NCBI RefSeq assembly: GCF_022539255.1
Contig: NZ_JAKZBV010000001.1
Span: forward strand, 2,914,001 to 2,978,000
DNA length: 64,000 nt
Direction: 5' to 3'
Source: Sinomonas terrae
Lineage (GTDB): Bacteria; Actinomycetota; Actinomycetes; Actinomycetales; Micrococcaceae
In this document: positions 39,473 to 47,232 of the stretch, piece after piece
Numbering within the stretch: position 1 is the first letter of the stretch
Layout: every line of letters starts with the position of its first letter
The notes under the pieces: model-generated
What the model saw: only the letters and a program-made list of their open reading frames with translations
Told to the model about the DNA's origin: nothing
The model's database searches: none
Translations under genes and position numbers: made by a program

Positions 39473-40746
39473 CCTTGACGGCGGTTGTCGTCGTGATCTA
39501 CCTCGCGGGCACCGTCTGTTTGCGGGAAATGTTCGGCCCGCGTCGGCTGGCGGTCCAAGGCAACCCGAACCGAAGGCTTTTCCGTGCTCTGGATGTAGAA
39601 ATGCGCCACGTCTTCCTCGCCACTTGCGGCCCACGGGGAACGGTCGTCTTTCTCACCTCCGCTTCTCTCACAACCAGTGCCCTCGCTGCCCTTGCGATAT
39701 CGGGTCTGACGATGCCAGCCTTCGTTCTACTGCTCGCTACCACTCCGTTTGCCGCCACGGCAGCCGTTCTCGGCATCGGAGGCTGGCTTGCCGCCCACGA
39801 AGCACGGCCACTCAGGGTCGCGCACCGGGTGGCAGCCGTCATGCTCGGCAGCATTGTGCTCGGAGTACCGGCATACGTAGGCACGCGCCTGCTGTCTGGG
39901 GGCCTTGAGCCGTTGCGGTGGAGGCTGCCCACGCCGTGGGAACCAGTTGCTGCGGCAGGAGTCATAGCCACGGCGCTCGGTGGCGCCTGCCTGCTCGCCC
40001 TGTCGTGGACGCGCATGACCCGCGACTCGTTCCCACTCCACTCAAGCCGGAATATCCACCACCGCCGCCCGCAAGCGGGCAACGTGACAACCGCTCTCTG
40101 GCTGAACCTCTTGAACTCCCGACACCACTACGCGATTGCGAGCACCGTCTCTGCCGTGACAATTGCTGCGAGCATCGCTGCCGCAGTTCGACTCGGTGGA
40201 TTCCATGCCGAGAAAGCAGGACCCCTCGGCTCCATCGGGTCAGTGCTTCCATGGATGACGTTCGTTGTGACCCTGACGGTTGCCGAGTTGCTCTCGAAGG
40301 ACAACGGGCTTGTCGTCCTTGTGCCGAGGCTTCGCGTCCTCTGGGAGAACGGCAGCAGTATCCAAAGTCTCATATCGGGCGTCTTGGGCACCCAGCTCGG
40401 CTTCACTCTTGCCGTGCTCACACCTGGATTCGCGCTCCTAGGATGGGCAGCCACGGGCATCCCCTTCTGGGCCGCACCGTCGGTCATCGCGGCGGCCGCA
40501 TCTGCGACTCTTCTCGGCAGCAGCGTGAGCACGGCGGTCGTCAAGCAGGCTGACGGTTCAGCCGATGCGTCACTCGCTGCCGCCCTCCTCGCTCTCCTTG
40601 CCGCAGCCCCCGCTTCGCTACTTGCGCTGCTGCCGGGCGTATTCGGTCTGGCCGCAAGCTCCCTCTACACCGTCATCCTCCTAGGAGTCGTAGCCCTGTG
40701 CCTACATCAACGGATCATTCGCCTGCCCTCACCTTCGAGGGCGTGA
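39469..40746 (+). CDS. ABC-2-like permease of second exporter locus
   Basis: A 425-residue membrane protein from GTG 39469. About 10-12 hydrophobic segments occur, with a central basic cytoplasmic stretch (HSSRNIHHRRPQAGNVTTAL). A segment near residues 280-300 (LLSKDNGLVVLVPRLRVLWENG) resembles the coupling region of large export permeases. It has the same plan as the permease at 33851-35281 but only weak similarity by eye. It overlaps the ATPase gene by 49 bp. Confidence 0.72.
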   Translation: MTLTAVVVVIYLAGTVCLREMFGPRRLAVQGNPNRRLFRALDVEMRHVFLATCGPRGTVVFLTSASLTTSALAALAISGLTMPAFVLLLATTPFAATAAVLGIGGWLAAHEARPLRVAHRVAAVMLGSIVLGVPAYVGTRLLSGGLEPLRWRLPTPWEPVAAAGVIATALGGACLLALSWTRMTRDSFPLHSSRNIHHRRPQAGNVTTALWLNLLNSRHHYAIASTVSAVTIAASIAAAVRLGGFHAEKAGPLGSIGSVLPWMTFVVTLTVAELLSKDNGLVVLVPRLRVLWENGSSIQSLISGVLGTQLGFTLAVLTPGFALLGWAATGIPFWAAPSVIAAAASATLLGSSVSTAVVKQADGSADASLAAALLALLAAAPASLLALLPGVFGLAASSLYTVILLGVVALCLHQRIIRLPSPSRA

Positions 40747-41336
40747 CAGCCGGCTACATCCGCGGGTCACGCATTTTTGACGACGCGAGCCTTTCGATCA
40801 GCGGTCCCGGATTGTTTCATCTCCGGGGACGGAACGGCTCCGGCAAGTCCACCTTCGCCGAACTTGCGAGCGGCTATCTGCGGCCGTGGGCGGGCCAAGT
40901 CCTGGTGAATGGGATCAACGCGACCAACCGGGACGCGCGAGAAGCGCGACGCGTGTGCCGCGCCGAGCCAGCGCTCTTCCCCGCGATGACGGTCCACGAC
41001 CACATCGCTCTCACAGCGACCGCACGGGGCATCAGCCCCGAGCCTGCCCTCGACCGGGCCGTGATGCTCGGCCTTGAGCCTTGGCTCGCGGAGAACGCCG
41101 GAAGCCTCTCGACCGGGACAGCCAAGAAGCTCTGGTATCTCATGAATACGCTCGGAGATTTCGACCTTGCGGTCCTCGACGAGCCTTTCAATGGAGTCGA
41201 CACCGAAAGCGTTGCCGTCATGGCCAAGGAAATGACGGAATGGGCGAAGACGGCGTGCGTTGTCCTGATCGCCCATGCGCTACAGGCCGAGCTCGAACCT
41301 GATCGGGTCATCGAGATTTCCGAGCTCACGTCCTGA
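40698..41336 (+). CDS. ABC transporter ATP-binding protein of second exporter locus
   Basis: A 212-residue short-form ATPase from GTG 40698. Walker A is LRGRNGSGKSTFAELASG, the Q-loop region CRAEPALFPAMTV, the signature is changed to LSTGTAKKLWYLMNTLG (LSTGT for LSGGQ), Walker B LAVLDEPFNGVD, and the H-loop His is in LIAHALQAE (usually SHD; here AHA). At 212 residues it is complete but lacks a C-terminal extension. The degenerate signature and H-loop resemble peptide-exporter ATPases. It is the last gene of the unit. Confidence 0.9.
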   Translation: MPTSTDHSPALTFEGVTAGYIRGSRIFDDASLSISGPGLFHLRGRNGSGKSTFAELASGYLRPWAGQVLVNGINATNRDAREARRVCRAEPALFPAMTVHDHIALTATARGISPEPALDRAVMLGLEPWLAENAGSLSTGTAKKLWYLMNTLGDFDLAVLDEPFNGVDTESVAVMAKEMTEWAKTACVVLIAHALQAELEPDRVIEISELTS

Positions 41337-41385
41337 GAGATTAGGCTGGTCTCGGGGATTTCTGATAACCCGTTAGCATTCCTTC

Positions 41386-42348
41386 ATGGACGTCCGGCAA
41401 CTACAGATCCTCCGCGAGCTCGGTGAGCTCGGCAGCGTCAAGGCCGTGGCGGAGGAGCTGCTCGTCACGCCGTCGGCGGTATCACAGCAGCTGACGCTGC
41501 TGACCCGCAGCGCCGGGGTCCCGCTCACTCGCAAGGAGGGCCGCACGCTCGTCCTCACCGATGCCGGCAGGGTCCTCGCGGGGGCGGGCGGCGCCGTCGT
41601 CCGCGCGATGGCGGACGCGCGCGCCGCCATCGGCGCCTATCACGAAGACCCCGCTGGGACAGTCTCAGTAAGCGCGTTCCACTCGGCAGGGCAGGCCCTC
41701 TTCGGTCGGCTTTCCGCGAAGCTCTCAGCGGTAGCGGACGACGGCGCCGCCTCCCCGCGCCTGCGCCTCGCCGACGAGGACGTCCCCCAGCACGGCTTTC
41801 CGGCGCTCACGGGTCGCTACGATCTGGTCCTCGCCCATCGTATGGCCCATAGCGAGGACTGGCCCGTGGAGAGGCTTGTCGTTGTATCGCTGGCCAAAGA
41901 GCCGTTCGACGTCGCCCTGCCGGATGGGCACCCGCTGGCGGCGCGCGCCTCGCTTCGGCCGGACGACGTCGCGGGCGAGCCGTGGGTGTCGAGCCGTGCT
42001 GGCTACTCCCCCGCGGACGTGCTCGCGGCGATCGGCGCCGTCGCGAGCCGGGCGCCCGAGATCGCGCACCGGATCAACGACTACTCCTCGGTCGCCTCCG
42101 TTGTAGCAGGCGGAGGCGTGCTAGGGCTGCTCCCGCGGTACACCGCCGCGCTCGGGCGGCCGCCCGGCGTCGTCCTCCGCCCGCTCGAGGGGATTGCAAC
42201 GCGCCGGAGCATAGATCTGCTCATTCGGCCGGAAAATGCGAGACGACGTTCAGTGCAGATCGTCGCGGACGTGCTCCGAGAGCTAGTCAGTGAGCTTATC
42301 GCTGAGGCGGAAGAGCGTGCTGCGCCGACTTCCGCTGAGGCGCGATGA
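41386..42348 (+). CDS. LysR-family transcriptional regulator
   Basis: A 320-residue LTTR. The N-terminal HTH is MDVRQLQILRELGELGSVKAVAEELLVTPSAVSQQLTLLTRSAGVPLTRKEGRTLVLTDAGRVL, with the usual recognition helix PSAVSQQL. The effector-binding domain runs from about residue 90 and has the split alpha/beta layout. It lies 50 bp after the second exporter ATPase on the same strand but starts from its own site. Its 3' end overlaps the convergent DUF6069 gene by 53 bp. The target is unknown; no divergent partner gene is present. Confidence 0.9.
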   Translation: MDVRQLQILRELGELGSVKAVAEELLVTPSAVSQQLTLLTRSAGVPLTRKEGRTLVLTDAGRVLAGAGGAVVRAMADARAAIGAYHEDPAGTVSVSAFHSAGQALFGRLSAKLSAVADDGAASPRLRLADEDVPQHGFPALTGRYDLVLAHRMAHSEDWPVERLVVVSLAKEPFDVALPDGHPLAARASLRPDDVAGEPWVSSRAGYSPADVLAAIGAVASRAPEIAHRINDYSSVASVVAGGGVLGLLPRYTAALGRPPGVVLRPLEGIATRRSIDLLIRPENARRRSVQIVADVLRELVSELIAEAEERAAPTSAEAR

Positions 42349-42796
42349 ACACCAGCGCCGGATAGGTCACGAGCGCGAGCGCTATGTGCATGAGGACCAG
42401 GATGCCAACGGCGTCCGCGGGCTGCCCCTTGTAGAGGATCCACGCATCGGGGGCGAGGCCGCCCAGCGTGACGAGGACCGTGAGCACGAGGAACGGCTTC
42501 CAGGCGCGGGTGGAGAACCACGTCACGATGGGCCAGGCCACGCAGGCGATGACGACCCCGATGACAGTGAGCTTGGTGTAGTCCATGAAGCGGAAGTGCT
42601 CATAACCCGCCGTCGCCGGGAACATCGCGACGCCAAGTGCAGCGAGGGCCGCACAGGCCGCAACGGAGCCGACAACCGCGACGATGGTCGCCACGATCCA
42701 CCGCACGGCCGACGGCTGGTGGCCCCCGCCCGGGAAGTCGAGGCCGAGAACGCGTGCGGCCGCGGTTTCGGGACGGGTGGAAGTCTGTACAGGCAT
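42296..42796 (-). CDS. DUF6069-like four-helix membrane protein
   Basis: A 166-residue protein with four hydrophobic helices: WIVATIVAVVGSVAACAALAALG, MDYTKLTVIGVVIACVAWPIVTWF, KPFLVLTVLVTLGGLAPDAWIL and AVGILVLMHIALALVTYPALVFI. This fits the DUF6069 family of actinobacterial membrane proteins of unknown function. A TTCTTAG direct repeat lies 55 bp upstream of the ATG, the same motif as before the PAP2 operon, so the two may share a regulator. The end overlaps the LysR gene tail by 53 bp. Confidence 0.75.
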   Translation of the reverse strand: MPVQTSTRPETAAARVLGLDFPGGGHQPSAVRWIVATIVAVVGSVAACAALAALGVAMFPATAGYEHFRFMDYTKLTVIGVVIACVAWPIVTWFSTRAWKPFLVLTVLVTLGGLAPDAWILYKGQPADAVGILVLMHIALALVTYPALVFIAPQRKSAQHALPPQR

Positions 42797-42850
42797 GGAG
42801 GTCCTTCAGCTCGCCTTGACGATGACGCCTCCCAGCGTAGGGACCGCGAT

Positions 42851-42868
42851 CTAAGAAGGCGCTAAGAA
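42851..42868 (-). promoter_or_regulatory. OmpR-type direct repeat (TTCTTAG-N4-TTCTTAG) upstream of DUF6069 gene
   Basis: Read on the minus strand, TTCTTAG (42868-42862), CGCC, TTCTTAG (42857-42851), then ATCG. The two heptamers are identical and 11 bp apart. The site at 23848 has the same form: TTCTTAG, AACC, GTCTTAG, then ATCC. The shared arrangement supports a common OmpR-family regulator. Confidence 0.55.
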
Positions 42869-42883
42869 CTCCGGCAGCCAGAT

Positions 42884-42930
42884 CAGTCCTTCTGAAGGCT
42901 CAGTCCTCCCGAAGGCTCAGTCCTCGAAGA
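42884..42930. repeat. Short 17-bp direct repeats at the end of a VOC gene
   Basis: CAGTCCTTCTGAAGGCT at 42884-42900 and CAGTCCTCCCGAAGGCT at 42901-42917 are tandem, with a partial third copy after 42918 that includes the VOC gene's last codons. They probably arose by slippage duplication of the gene end. Confidence 0.6.
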
Positions 42931-43288
42931 GGCAGAACGGGTGACCGGCGGGGTCGAAGAAGACGAGCACGTCGTCCTGCGGTTGGTGGCCAGCGCGCTT
43001 GGCCCCGCATTCCGTCGCGTGGGCGGCTGCCTTCGCGAGGTCATCGACCTTGAGATCGAGGTGCATCATCATCTGCTGCCGCCCGGATTCCTCGGGCCAC
43101 ACAGGCCGCTCGAAATTCTCCTCGAGCTGGAACGAGAGCTTCGGACCGCCCGCGGGGTTGACCACGGTGGCCCATTCGCGATCGTCGTCGCCGAGCTCCC
43201 AGCCGAGGAGATTCGCGTAGAAGCGGGCGAGCTGTTGGGGATCGGGGGCACCGAGGACGGTGGCATGCAGGTGGATTGGCGAGGTCAT
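42917..43288 (-). CDS. VOC-fold (glyoxalase/bleomycin-resistance-like) protein
   Basis: About 123 residues from the ATG at 43288 (a start 21 bp upstream is less likely). The single-domain VOC pattern is seen: HLHATVLGAPDPQQLARFYANLLGWEL with a first His, MMMHLDLKVDDLAKAAAHATECGAKR, and the closing DVLVFFDPAGHPFCLFED with Glu at the metal position. Such proteins often act as unknown lyases or dioxygenases. It lies just downstream of the gatB terminator on the same strand. Confidence 0.85.
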   Translation of the reverse strand: MTSPIHLHATVLGAPDPQQLARFYANLLGWELGDDDREWATVVNPAGGPKLSFQLEENFERPVWPEESGRQQMMMHLDLKVDDLAKAAAHATECGAKRAGHQPQDDVLVFFDPAGHPFCLFED

Positions 43289-43307
43289 GCGGCCCAGAGT
43301 AGAACGC

Positions 43308-43344
43308 AAGCCGCCGGGCCCAGAAGGTCTGGACCCGGCGGCTT
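43308..43344. terminator. Hairpin terminator of the gatCAB operon
   Basis: AAGCCGCCGGG at 43308-43318 pairs with CCCGGCGGCTT at 43334-43344; an inner CCAGA/TCTGG pairing extends the stem. It lies 29 bp after the gatB stop (leftward), and on that strand is followed by TTGCGTTCT. It separates gatB from the VOC gene. Confidence 0.72.
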
Positions 43345-43372
43345 GAACAGAGAGAACGACGGCGCGCGCTGC

Positions 43373-44878
43373 CTAAGCGTTGACCCCGAGCTTTTCGAGG
43401 ATGAGCTCCTTGACACGCCCCGCGTCCGCCTGCCCGCGGGTTGCCTTCATGACGCCACCGACGATTGCTCCGACGGCTTGGACCTTGCCGCCGCGGATCT
43501 TCTCCGCCACACCGGGCTGTGCAGCAAGAGCCGCGTCGATCGCCTCGAGGAGGGGGCCGTCGTCGGACACGAGAACGAGCCCGCGCGCCTCCATGACCTG
43601 AGTGGGGGTGCCCTCTCCGGCGATCACGCCGTCGAGCACCTGCCCGGCCATCTTGTTGTTGAGCTTGCCGCCCTCCACGAGGCCGTTGAGCTCGACGATC
43701 GCCTCCGGAGTGACCCCCAGCTCAGCGGGCTCGACGTCGGCCACCTTGGCGCGGCCGACAATCTCGCCCATCCACCACTTGCGGGCTGCGGCCGCAGTGG
43801 CGCCGGCCGCGATGGTCTCCTCGATCGCGTCCATCACACCGGCATTGACGACGTCGCGGAACTCCGGGTCCGAATAGCCCCAGGCGGCCTTGAGTCGCTT
43901 GCGTCGCTCGGCTGGCGGCTCGGGGAGCTGGGCTCGGATGGACTCGACCCACTCGCGCGTCGCGACCACGGGGACGAGGTCCGGCTCCGGGAAGTAGCGG
44001 TAGTCGTCGGCGTCGCTCTTGGGGCGACCCGCCGTCGTCGTCCGCGTGTCCTCATGCCAGTGGCGCGTCTCCTGGGTGACCTTCCCGCCACTCGCGAGGA
44101 CCGCCGCGTGGCGCTGGATCTCGTGCCGGACCGCGTGCTCGACCGAACGCAGGGAGTTCACGTTCTTCGTCTCCGAGCGGATGCCGAACTTCGTGGCACC
44201 CTTCGGCATGAGGGAGACGTTCGCATCGCAGCGCACGTTGCCGCGCTCCATCCGCGCATCGGAGACCCCGAGGTTCTTCACGATCTCGCGGATCGCGGAG
44301 ACGTAAGCGCGTGCGAGTTCGGGGGCGCGGCGTCCAGCACCGACGATCGGCTTCGTGACGATCTCGACGAGGGGGACCCCGGCTCGGTTGTAGTCGACGA
44401 GTGAGTACTCCGCACCCTGGATCCGCCCGGTCGCGCCGCCCAGATGGGTCAGCTTGCCGGCGTCCTCCTCCATGTGGGCACGCTCGATCTCGACGCGGAA
44501 CACCTCGCCGTCCTCGAGCTCGATCTCGATCCAGCCATCGTGGGCGATCGGCTCGTCGTACTGAGAGGTCTGGAAGTTCTTCGGCGTGTCCGGGTAGAAG
44601 TAGTTCTTGCGTGCGAATCGGCAGGATTCGGCGATCTCGCAGTTGAGCGCGAGGCCGATCTTGATCGACGACTCAACCGCGGCCTTGTTCACGACCGGGA
44701 GGACTCCCGGGAGACCCAGATCGACCTCGTTGACGTTGGTGTTCGGTTCGTCGCCGAAAGCGTTCGGGGCCGAGGAGAACATCTTCGTCTTCGTGTTGAG
44801 CTCCACGTGGACCTCGAAGCCGAGGACCGGATCGAACTGCTCCATGGCCTCGTCGAAGGACAGCGTTGGATCAGACAT
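43373..44878 (-). CDS. gatB: Asp-tRNA(Asn)/Glu-tRNA(Gln) amidotransferase subunit B
   Basis: A 501-residue subunit of the GatCAB complex, which amidates mischarged Glu-tRNA-Gln and Asp-tRNA-Asn. It binds tRNA and carries the kinase site. Family marks: FDPVLGFEVHVELNTKTKMFS, PNAFGDEPNTNVNEVDLGLPGVLPVVN, FARKNYFYPDTPKNFQTSQYDEP, VDYNRAGVPLVEIVT, the radical VSLMPKGATKFGIRSETKNVNS stretch, and the C-terminal YqeY-like tail ending LILEKLGVNA. Its ATG directly follows the gatA stop. Length and motifs are complete. Confidence 0.97.
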   Translation of the reverse strand: MSDPTLSFDEAMEQFDPVLGFEVHVELNTKTKMFSSAPNAFGDEPNTNVNEVDLGLPGVLPVVNKAAVESSIKIGLALNCEIAESCRFARKNYFYPDTPKNFQTSQYDEPIAHDGWIEIELEDGEVFRVEIERAHMEEDAGKLTHLGGATGRIQGAEYSLVDYNRAGVPLVEIVTKPIVGAGRRAPELARAYVSAIREIVKNLGVSDARMERGNVRCDANVSLMPKGATKFGIRSETKNVNSLRSVEHAVRHEIQRHAAVLASGGKVTQETRHWHEDTRTTTAGRPKSDADDYRYFPEPDLVPVVATREWVESIRAQLPEPPAERRKRLKAAWGYSDPEFRDVVNAGVMDAIEETIAAGATAAAARKWWMGEIVGRAKVADVEPAELGVTPEAIVELNGLVEGGKLNNKMAGQVLDGVIAGEGTPTQVMEARGLVLVSDDGPLLEAIDAALAAQPGVAEKIRGGKVQAVGAIVGGVMKATRGQADAGRVKELILEKLGVNA

Positions 44879-46414
44879 TCAGTTCACCTCTCCGGTCTTC
44901 GCGGCCTCGAGGACCGGTGCCTTGGCCAGCAGCGGTCCGCCCCACTGCGCCTCGAGCAGGGACTCCAGCGCTGCGCCCACCTTGTAGAGGCGCGCGTCCT
45001 CGCGGGCAGGTGCGAGCAGCTGGATGCCCACGGGCAGTCCATCCTCATCGGCGAGGCCGCCGGGGAGGGACAGCCCGGGGACGCCCGCGAGGTTCGCGGG
45101 GATCGTCGCGACGTCGTTCAGATACATAGCCAGCGGATCGTCGAGCTTCTCGCCGAGCGGGAACGCGGTCGTGGGCGCCGTCGGGGAGATGAGGACGTCC
45201 GCCTTCTGGAACGCCGCGTCGAAATCGCGCTGGATGAGCGTGCGAACCTTCTGGGCGGAACCGTAGTAGGCGTCGTAGTACCCGGCCGAGAGCGCGTAGG
45301 TGCCGAGGATAATGCGGCGCTTCGCCTCGTCCCCGAAGCCCGCCGCGCGCGTGGCGCCCATGACCCGCTCGATCGTGAGGGGGCCCTCCTTCGGCAGGGC
45401 CCTCAGGCCGTACCGCACCCCGTCGAACTTCGCGAGGTTCGAAGAAACCTCGGACGGCATGATGAGGTAGTACGCGCCGAGCGCGTACCGGAAGTTCGGG
45501 CACGAGACCTCGACGACCTCGGCGCCCGCTCCGCGGAGCAGTTCGAGGGCGTCGCGGAACCGAGCCTCCACCCCCGGCTGGAAGCCCTCGCCGCCGAGCT
45601 CCTTGACCACGCCGATCCGCAAGCCCTCGACACTGCCGCTGCGCGCAGCCGAGACGAGAGTGTCGAACGAGTCGGTGAGGGAAGTCGAGTCGAACGGGTC
45701 GTGGCCGCCGACGAGCTCCTGGAGGAGCGCGGCGTCGAGCACCGAGCGGGAGACCGGCCCGATCTGGTCGAGGCTCGAGGCCATGGCGATCGCACCGTAG
45801 CGGGACACGGCGCCGTACGTCGGCTTCACGCCGACCGTTCCCGTGACTGCGCCGGGCTGGCGGATGGAGCCGCCGGTGTCCGTGCCGAGGGCGAGCGGCG
45901 CCTCGAACGCGGCGACCGCTGCAGCCGAGCCGCCGCCCGACCCGCCGGGGATGCGGCCGAGGTCCCACGGGTTGCGCGTGGGGCCGAACGCCGAGTGCTC
46001 CGTCGAGGAGCCCATCGCGAACTCGTCGAGGTTCGTCTTGCCGAGCATCGGGAGCTTCGCGGCCCGGATCTTCTTGATGACCGTCGCGTCGTAGGGACTC
46101 ATCCAGCCCTCAAGCATGCGGGAACCTGCCGTCGTCGGCTGGCCAACGGTGACGATGAGGTCCTTGATCGCGATCGGGACACCGGCCAGCGGGTGGAGGC
46201 CCGCGGCGTCGTTCCCGCCTCCCGCACGCATCGAGTCGACCTCGCGGGCGACGGCGAGCGCCTCCTCCGTGTTGACGTGCAGGAACGCGTGGACCTGCTC
46301 GTCGACCTCGGAGATCCGATCGAGGTGCGCGCGCGTGACCTCCTCGGAGGAGACCTCCTTGGCGGACAGCTTCTCGGCCAGCTGGGAGGCCGTGCTGGTA
46401 ATCAGCTCGTTCAT
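44879..46414 (-). CDS. gatA: Asp-tRNA(Asn)/Glu-tRNA(Gln) amidotransferase subunit A
   Basis: The glutaminase subunit, about 511 residues from the ATG at 46414 (GAGGAGTGA 8 nt upstream; a GTG at 46426 overlaps the gatC stop and is an alternative). The amidase signature has the Ser-cisSer-Lys triad: Lys in GVPIAIKDLIVT, and GGSGGGSAAAVAAFEAPLALGTDTGGSIRQPGA carrying both serines. VGVKPTYGAVSRYGAIAMASSLDQIGP and the C-terminal GLPVGIQLLAPAREDARLYKVG complete the family pattern. It is translationally coupled to gatC and gatB. Confidence 0.97.
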   Translation of the reverse strand: MNELITSTASQLAEKLSAKEVSSEEVTRAHLDRISEVDEQVHAFLHVNTEEALAVAREVDSMRAGGGNDAAGLHPLAGVPIAIKDLIVTVGQPTTAGSRMLEGWMSPYDATVIKKIRAAKLPMLGKTNLDEFAMGSSTEHSAFGPTRNPWDLGRIPGGSGGGSAAAVAAFEAPLALGTDTGGSIRQPGAVTGTVGVKPTYGAVSRYGAIAMASSLDQIGPVSRSVLDAALLQELVGGHDPFDSTSLTDSFDTLVSAARSGSVEGLRIGVVKELGGEGFQPGVEARFRDALELLRGAGAEVVEVSCPNFRYALGAYYLIMPSEVSSNLAKFDGVRYGLRALPKEGPLTIERVMGATRAAGFGDEAKRRIILGTYALSAGYYDAYYGSAQKVRTLIQRDFDAAFQKADVLISPTAPTTAFPLGEKLDDPLAMYLNDVATIPANLAGVPGLSLPGGLADEDGLPVGIQLLAPAREDARLYKVGAALESLLEAQWGGPLLAKAPVLEAAKTGEVN

Positions 46415-46422
46415 CGGGGCGC

Positions 46423-46719
46423 TCACTCCTCGTCCAGGATCGCCGGGACCTTGAATCGGTCGTCCTCAGCGTCGGGCGCACCCGACAGTGCCTCCTCGGG
46501 CGTGAGCACATGCCCCACGACGTCCTCGCGGAAGACGTTGCTGAGGGCGATCGGGTGGGATGTCGCGGGGACATCCGGGCCGGCCACCTCGCTCACCGAC
46601 TTGACGGCATCGACGATGTGGGCGAGCTCGCCCGCCATCCTGTCCAGTTCGTCTGCACTCATCTCGATGCGCGCAAGCTGCGCCAAATGCGCAACGTCGT
46701 CACGAGTGATCTCAGCCAT
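46423..46719 (-). CDS. gatC: Asp-tRNA(Asn)/Glu-tRNA(Gln) amidotransferase subunit C
   Basis: A 98-residue small subunit that clamps GatA and GatB: EITRDDVAHLAQLARIEMSADEL at the start and a mobile belt with PTSHPIALSNVFREDVVGHVLTPEEAL near the end. First gene of the gatCAB operon; its stop is within 12 bp of the gatA start. Confidence 0.95.
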   Translation of the reverse strand: MAEITRDDVAHLAQLARIEMSADELDRMAGELAHIVDAVKSVSEVAGPDVPATSHPIALSNVFREDVVGHVLTPEEALSGAPDAEDDRFKVPAILDEE

Positions 46720-46868
46720 GGATCTCCCCTGTGCGGTGGTTAGGTATCGCCGTCCAGTCTAGTCGCGCGGGGCGGCCGACGGCGGCGGGGCGGGCTTCGC
46801 CCCGACGAGCCCGTTCCGAAATCGGCAGGCGGAGACACAGCGCGTCCCCCATCGGCCTGCGCGGTTAG

Positions 46869-47078
46869 GCGAGGTCCGCGGATCTCGAGCCGGCTTATCC
46901 CGGCAGCAGCACCTGGAAAAGCAAGAAGATCCGAGGGCTGCTCGATCGCGGCCTCATCGAACCCCCAGAGGGCGGCCGGATCTATCGTCTGCGGCTCGCG
47001 CCCAGCGAGCTCACGCCCCTCGTGTTCCGGCAGCTCGACGCGATCCGCTTCCTGCCACGTATCCTGCGGGACGAATAG
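46869..47078 (+). pseudogene. C-terminal remnant of an unidentified protein
   Basis: Seventy codons open between TAG 46866-46868 and TAG 47076-47078, with no start codon near the beginning. The translation contains a winged-helix-like stretch (TWKSKKIRGLLDRGLIEPPEG, then GRIYRLRLAPSEL) and ends VFRQLDAIRFLPRILRDE, which reads like the end of a real protein. No family is recognised. It may be what remains of a gene lost between gatCAB and the citrate transporter. Confidence 0.35.
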
Positions 47079-47088
47079 CGAACGCGAG

Positions 47089-47150
47089 TGCCCCGGGTTT
47101 CGGACTATGCCCTGCGGTGAAGCGCGGGGCGAAGTCCGAAACCCGGGGCA
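47089..47150. terminator. Perfect 18-bp inverted repeat with 26-nt loop, downstream of citrate transporter
   Basis: TGCCCCGGGTTTCGGACT at 47089-47106 pairs perfectly with AGTCCGAAACCCGGGGCA at 47133-47150. It lies 83 bp after the transporter stop (leftward) and just after the remnant ORF, so it may terminate either. It has no T tract, and the long loop would also suit a REP-like element. Confidence 0.5.
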
Positions 47151-47160
47151 TCGGCATCGG

Positions 47161-47227
47161 CAGCGGACGGCAGCGGACGGCAGCGGACGGCAGCGGACGG
47201 CGGCGGACGGCGGCGGACGGCGGCGGA
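47161..47227. repeat. 10-bp tandem repeat (CAGCGGACGG / CGGCGGACGG), about 6.7 copies
   Basis: Four copies of CAGCGGACGG are followed by two of CGGCGGACGG and a partial CGGCGGA, ending just before the stop of the citrate transporter gene. A simple slippage-prone array likely to vary in copy number between strains. Confidence 0.85.
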
Positions 47228-47232
47228 GAAGG

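Larger units (their letters stand above)
46720..47232. other. Intergenic region of 513 bp with a gene remnant, a hairpin and a tandem repeat
   Basis: The first 130 bp after the gatC promoter side show no feature beyond high GC. A rightward open stretch without a start codon lies at 46869-47078, an 18-bp inverted repeat at 47089-47150 and a 10-bp tandem repeat at 47161-47227; each is listed separately. No RNA gene or full ORF is seen. Confidence 0.6.

Noticed and set aside
47161..47227. CRISPR array
   Set aside because: The units are 10 bp with no spacers, and no cas gene is present; it is a simple tandem repeat. The 18-bp arrays at 12659 and 62792 also lack spacers.
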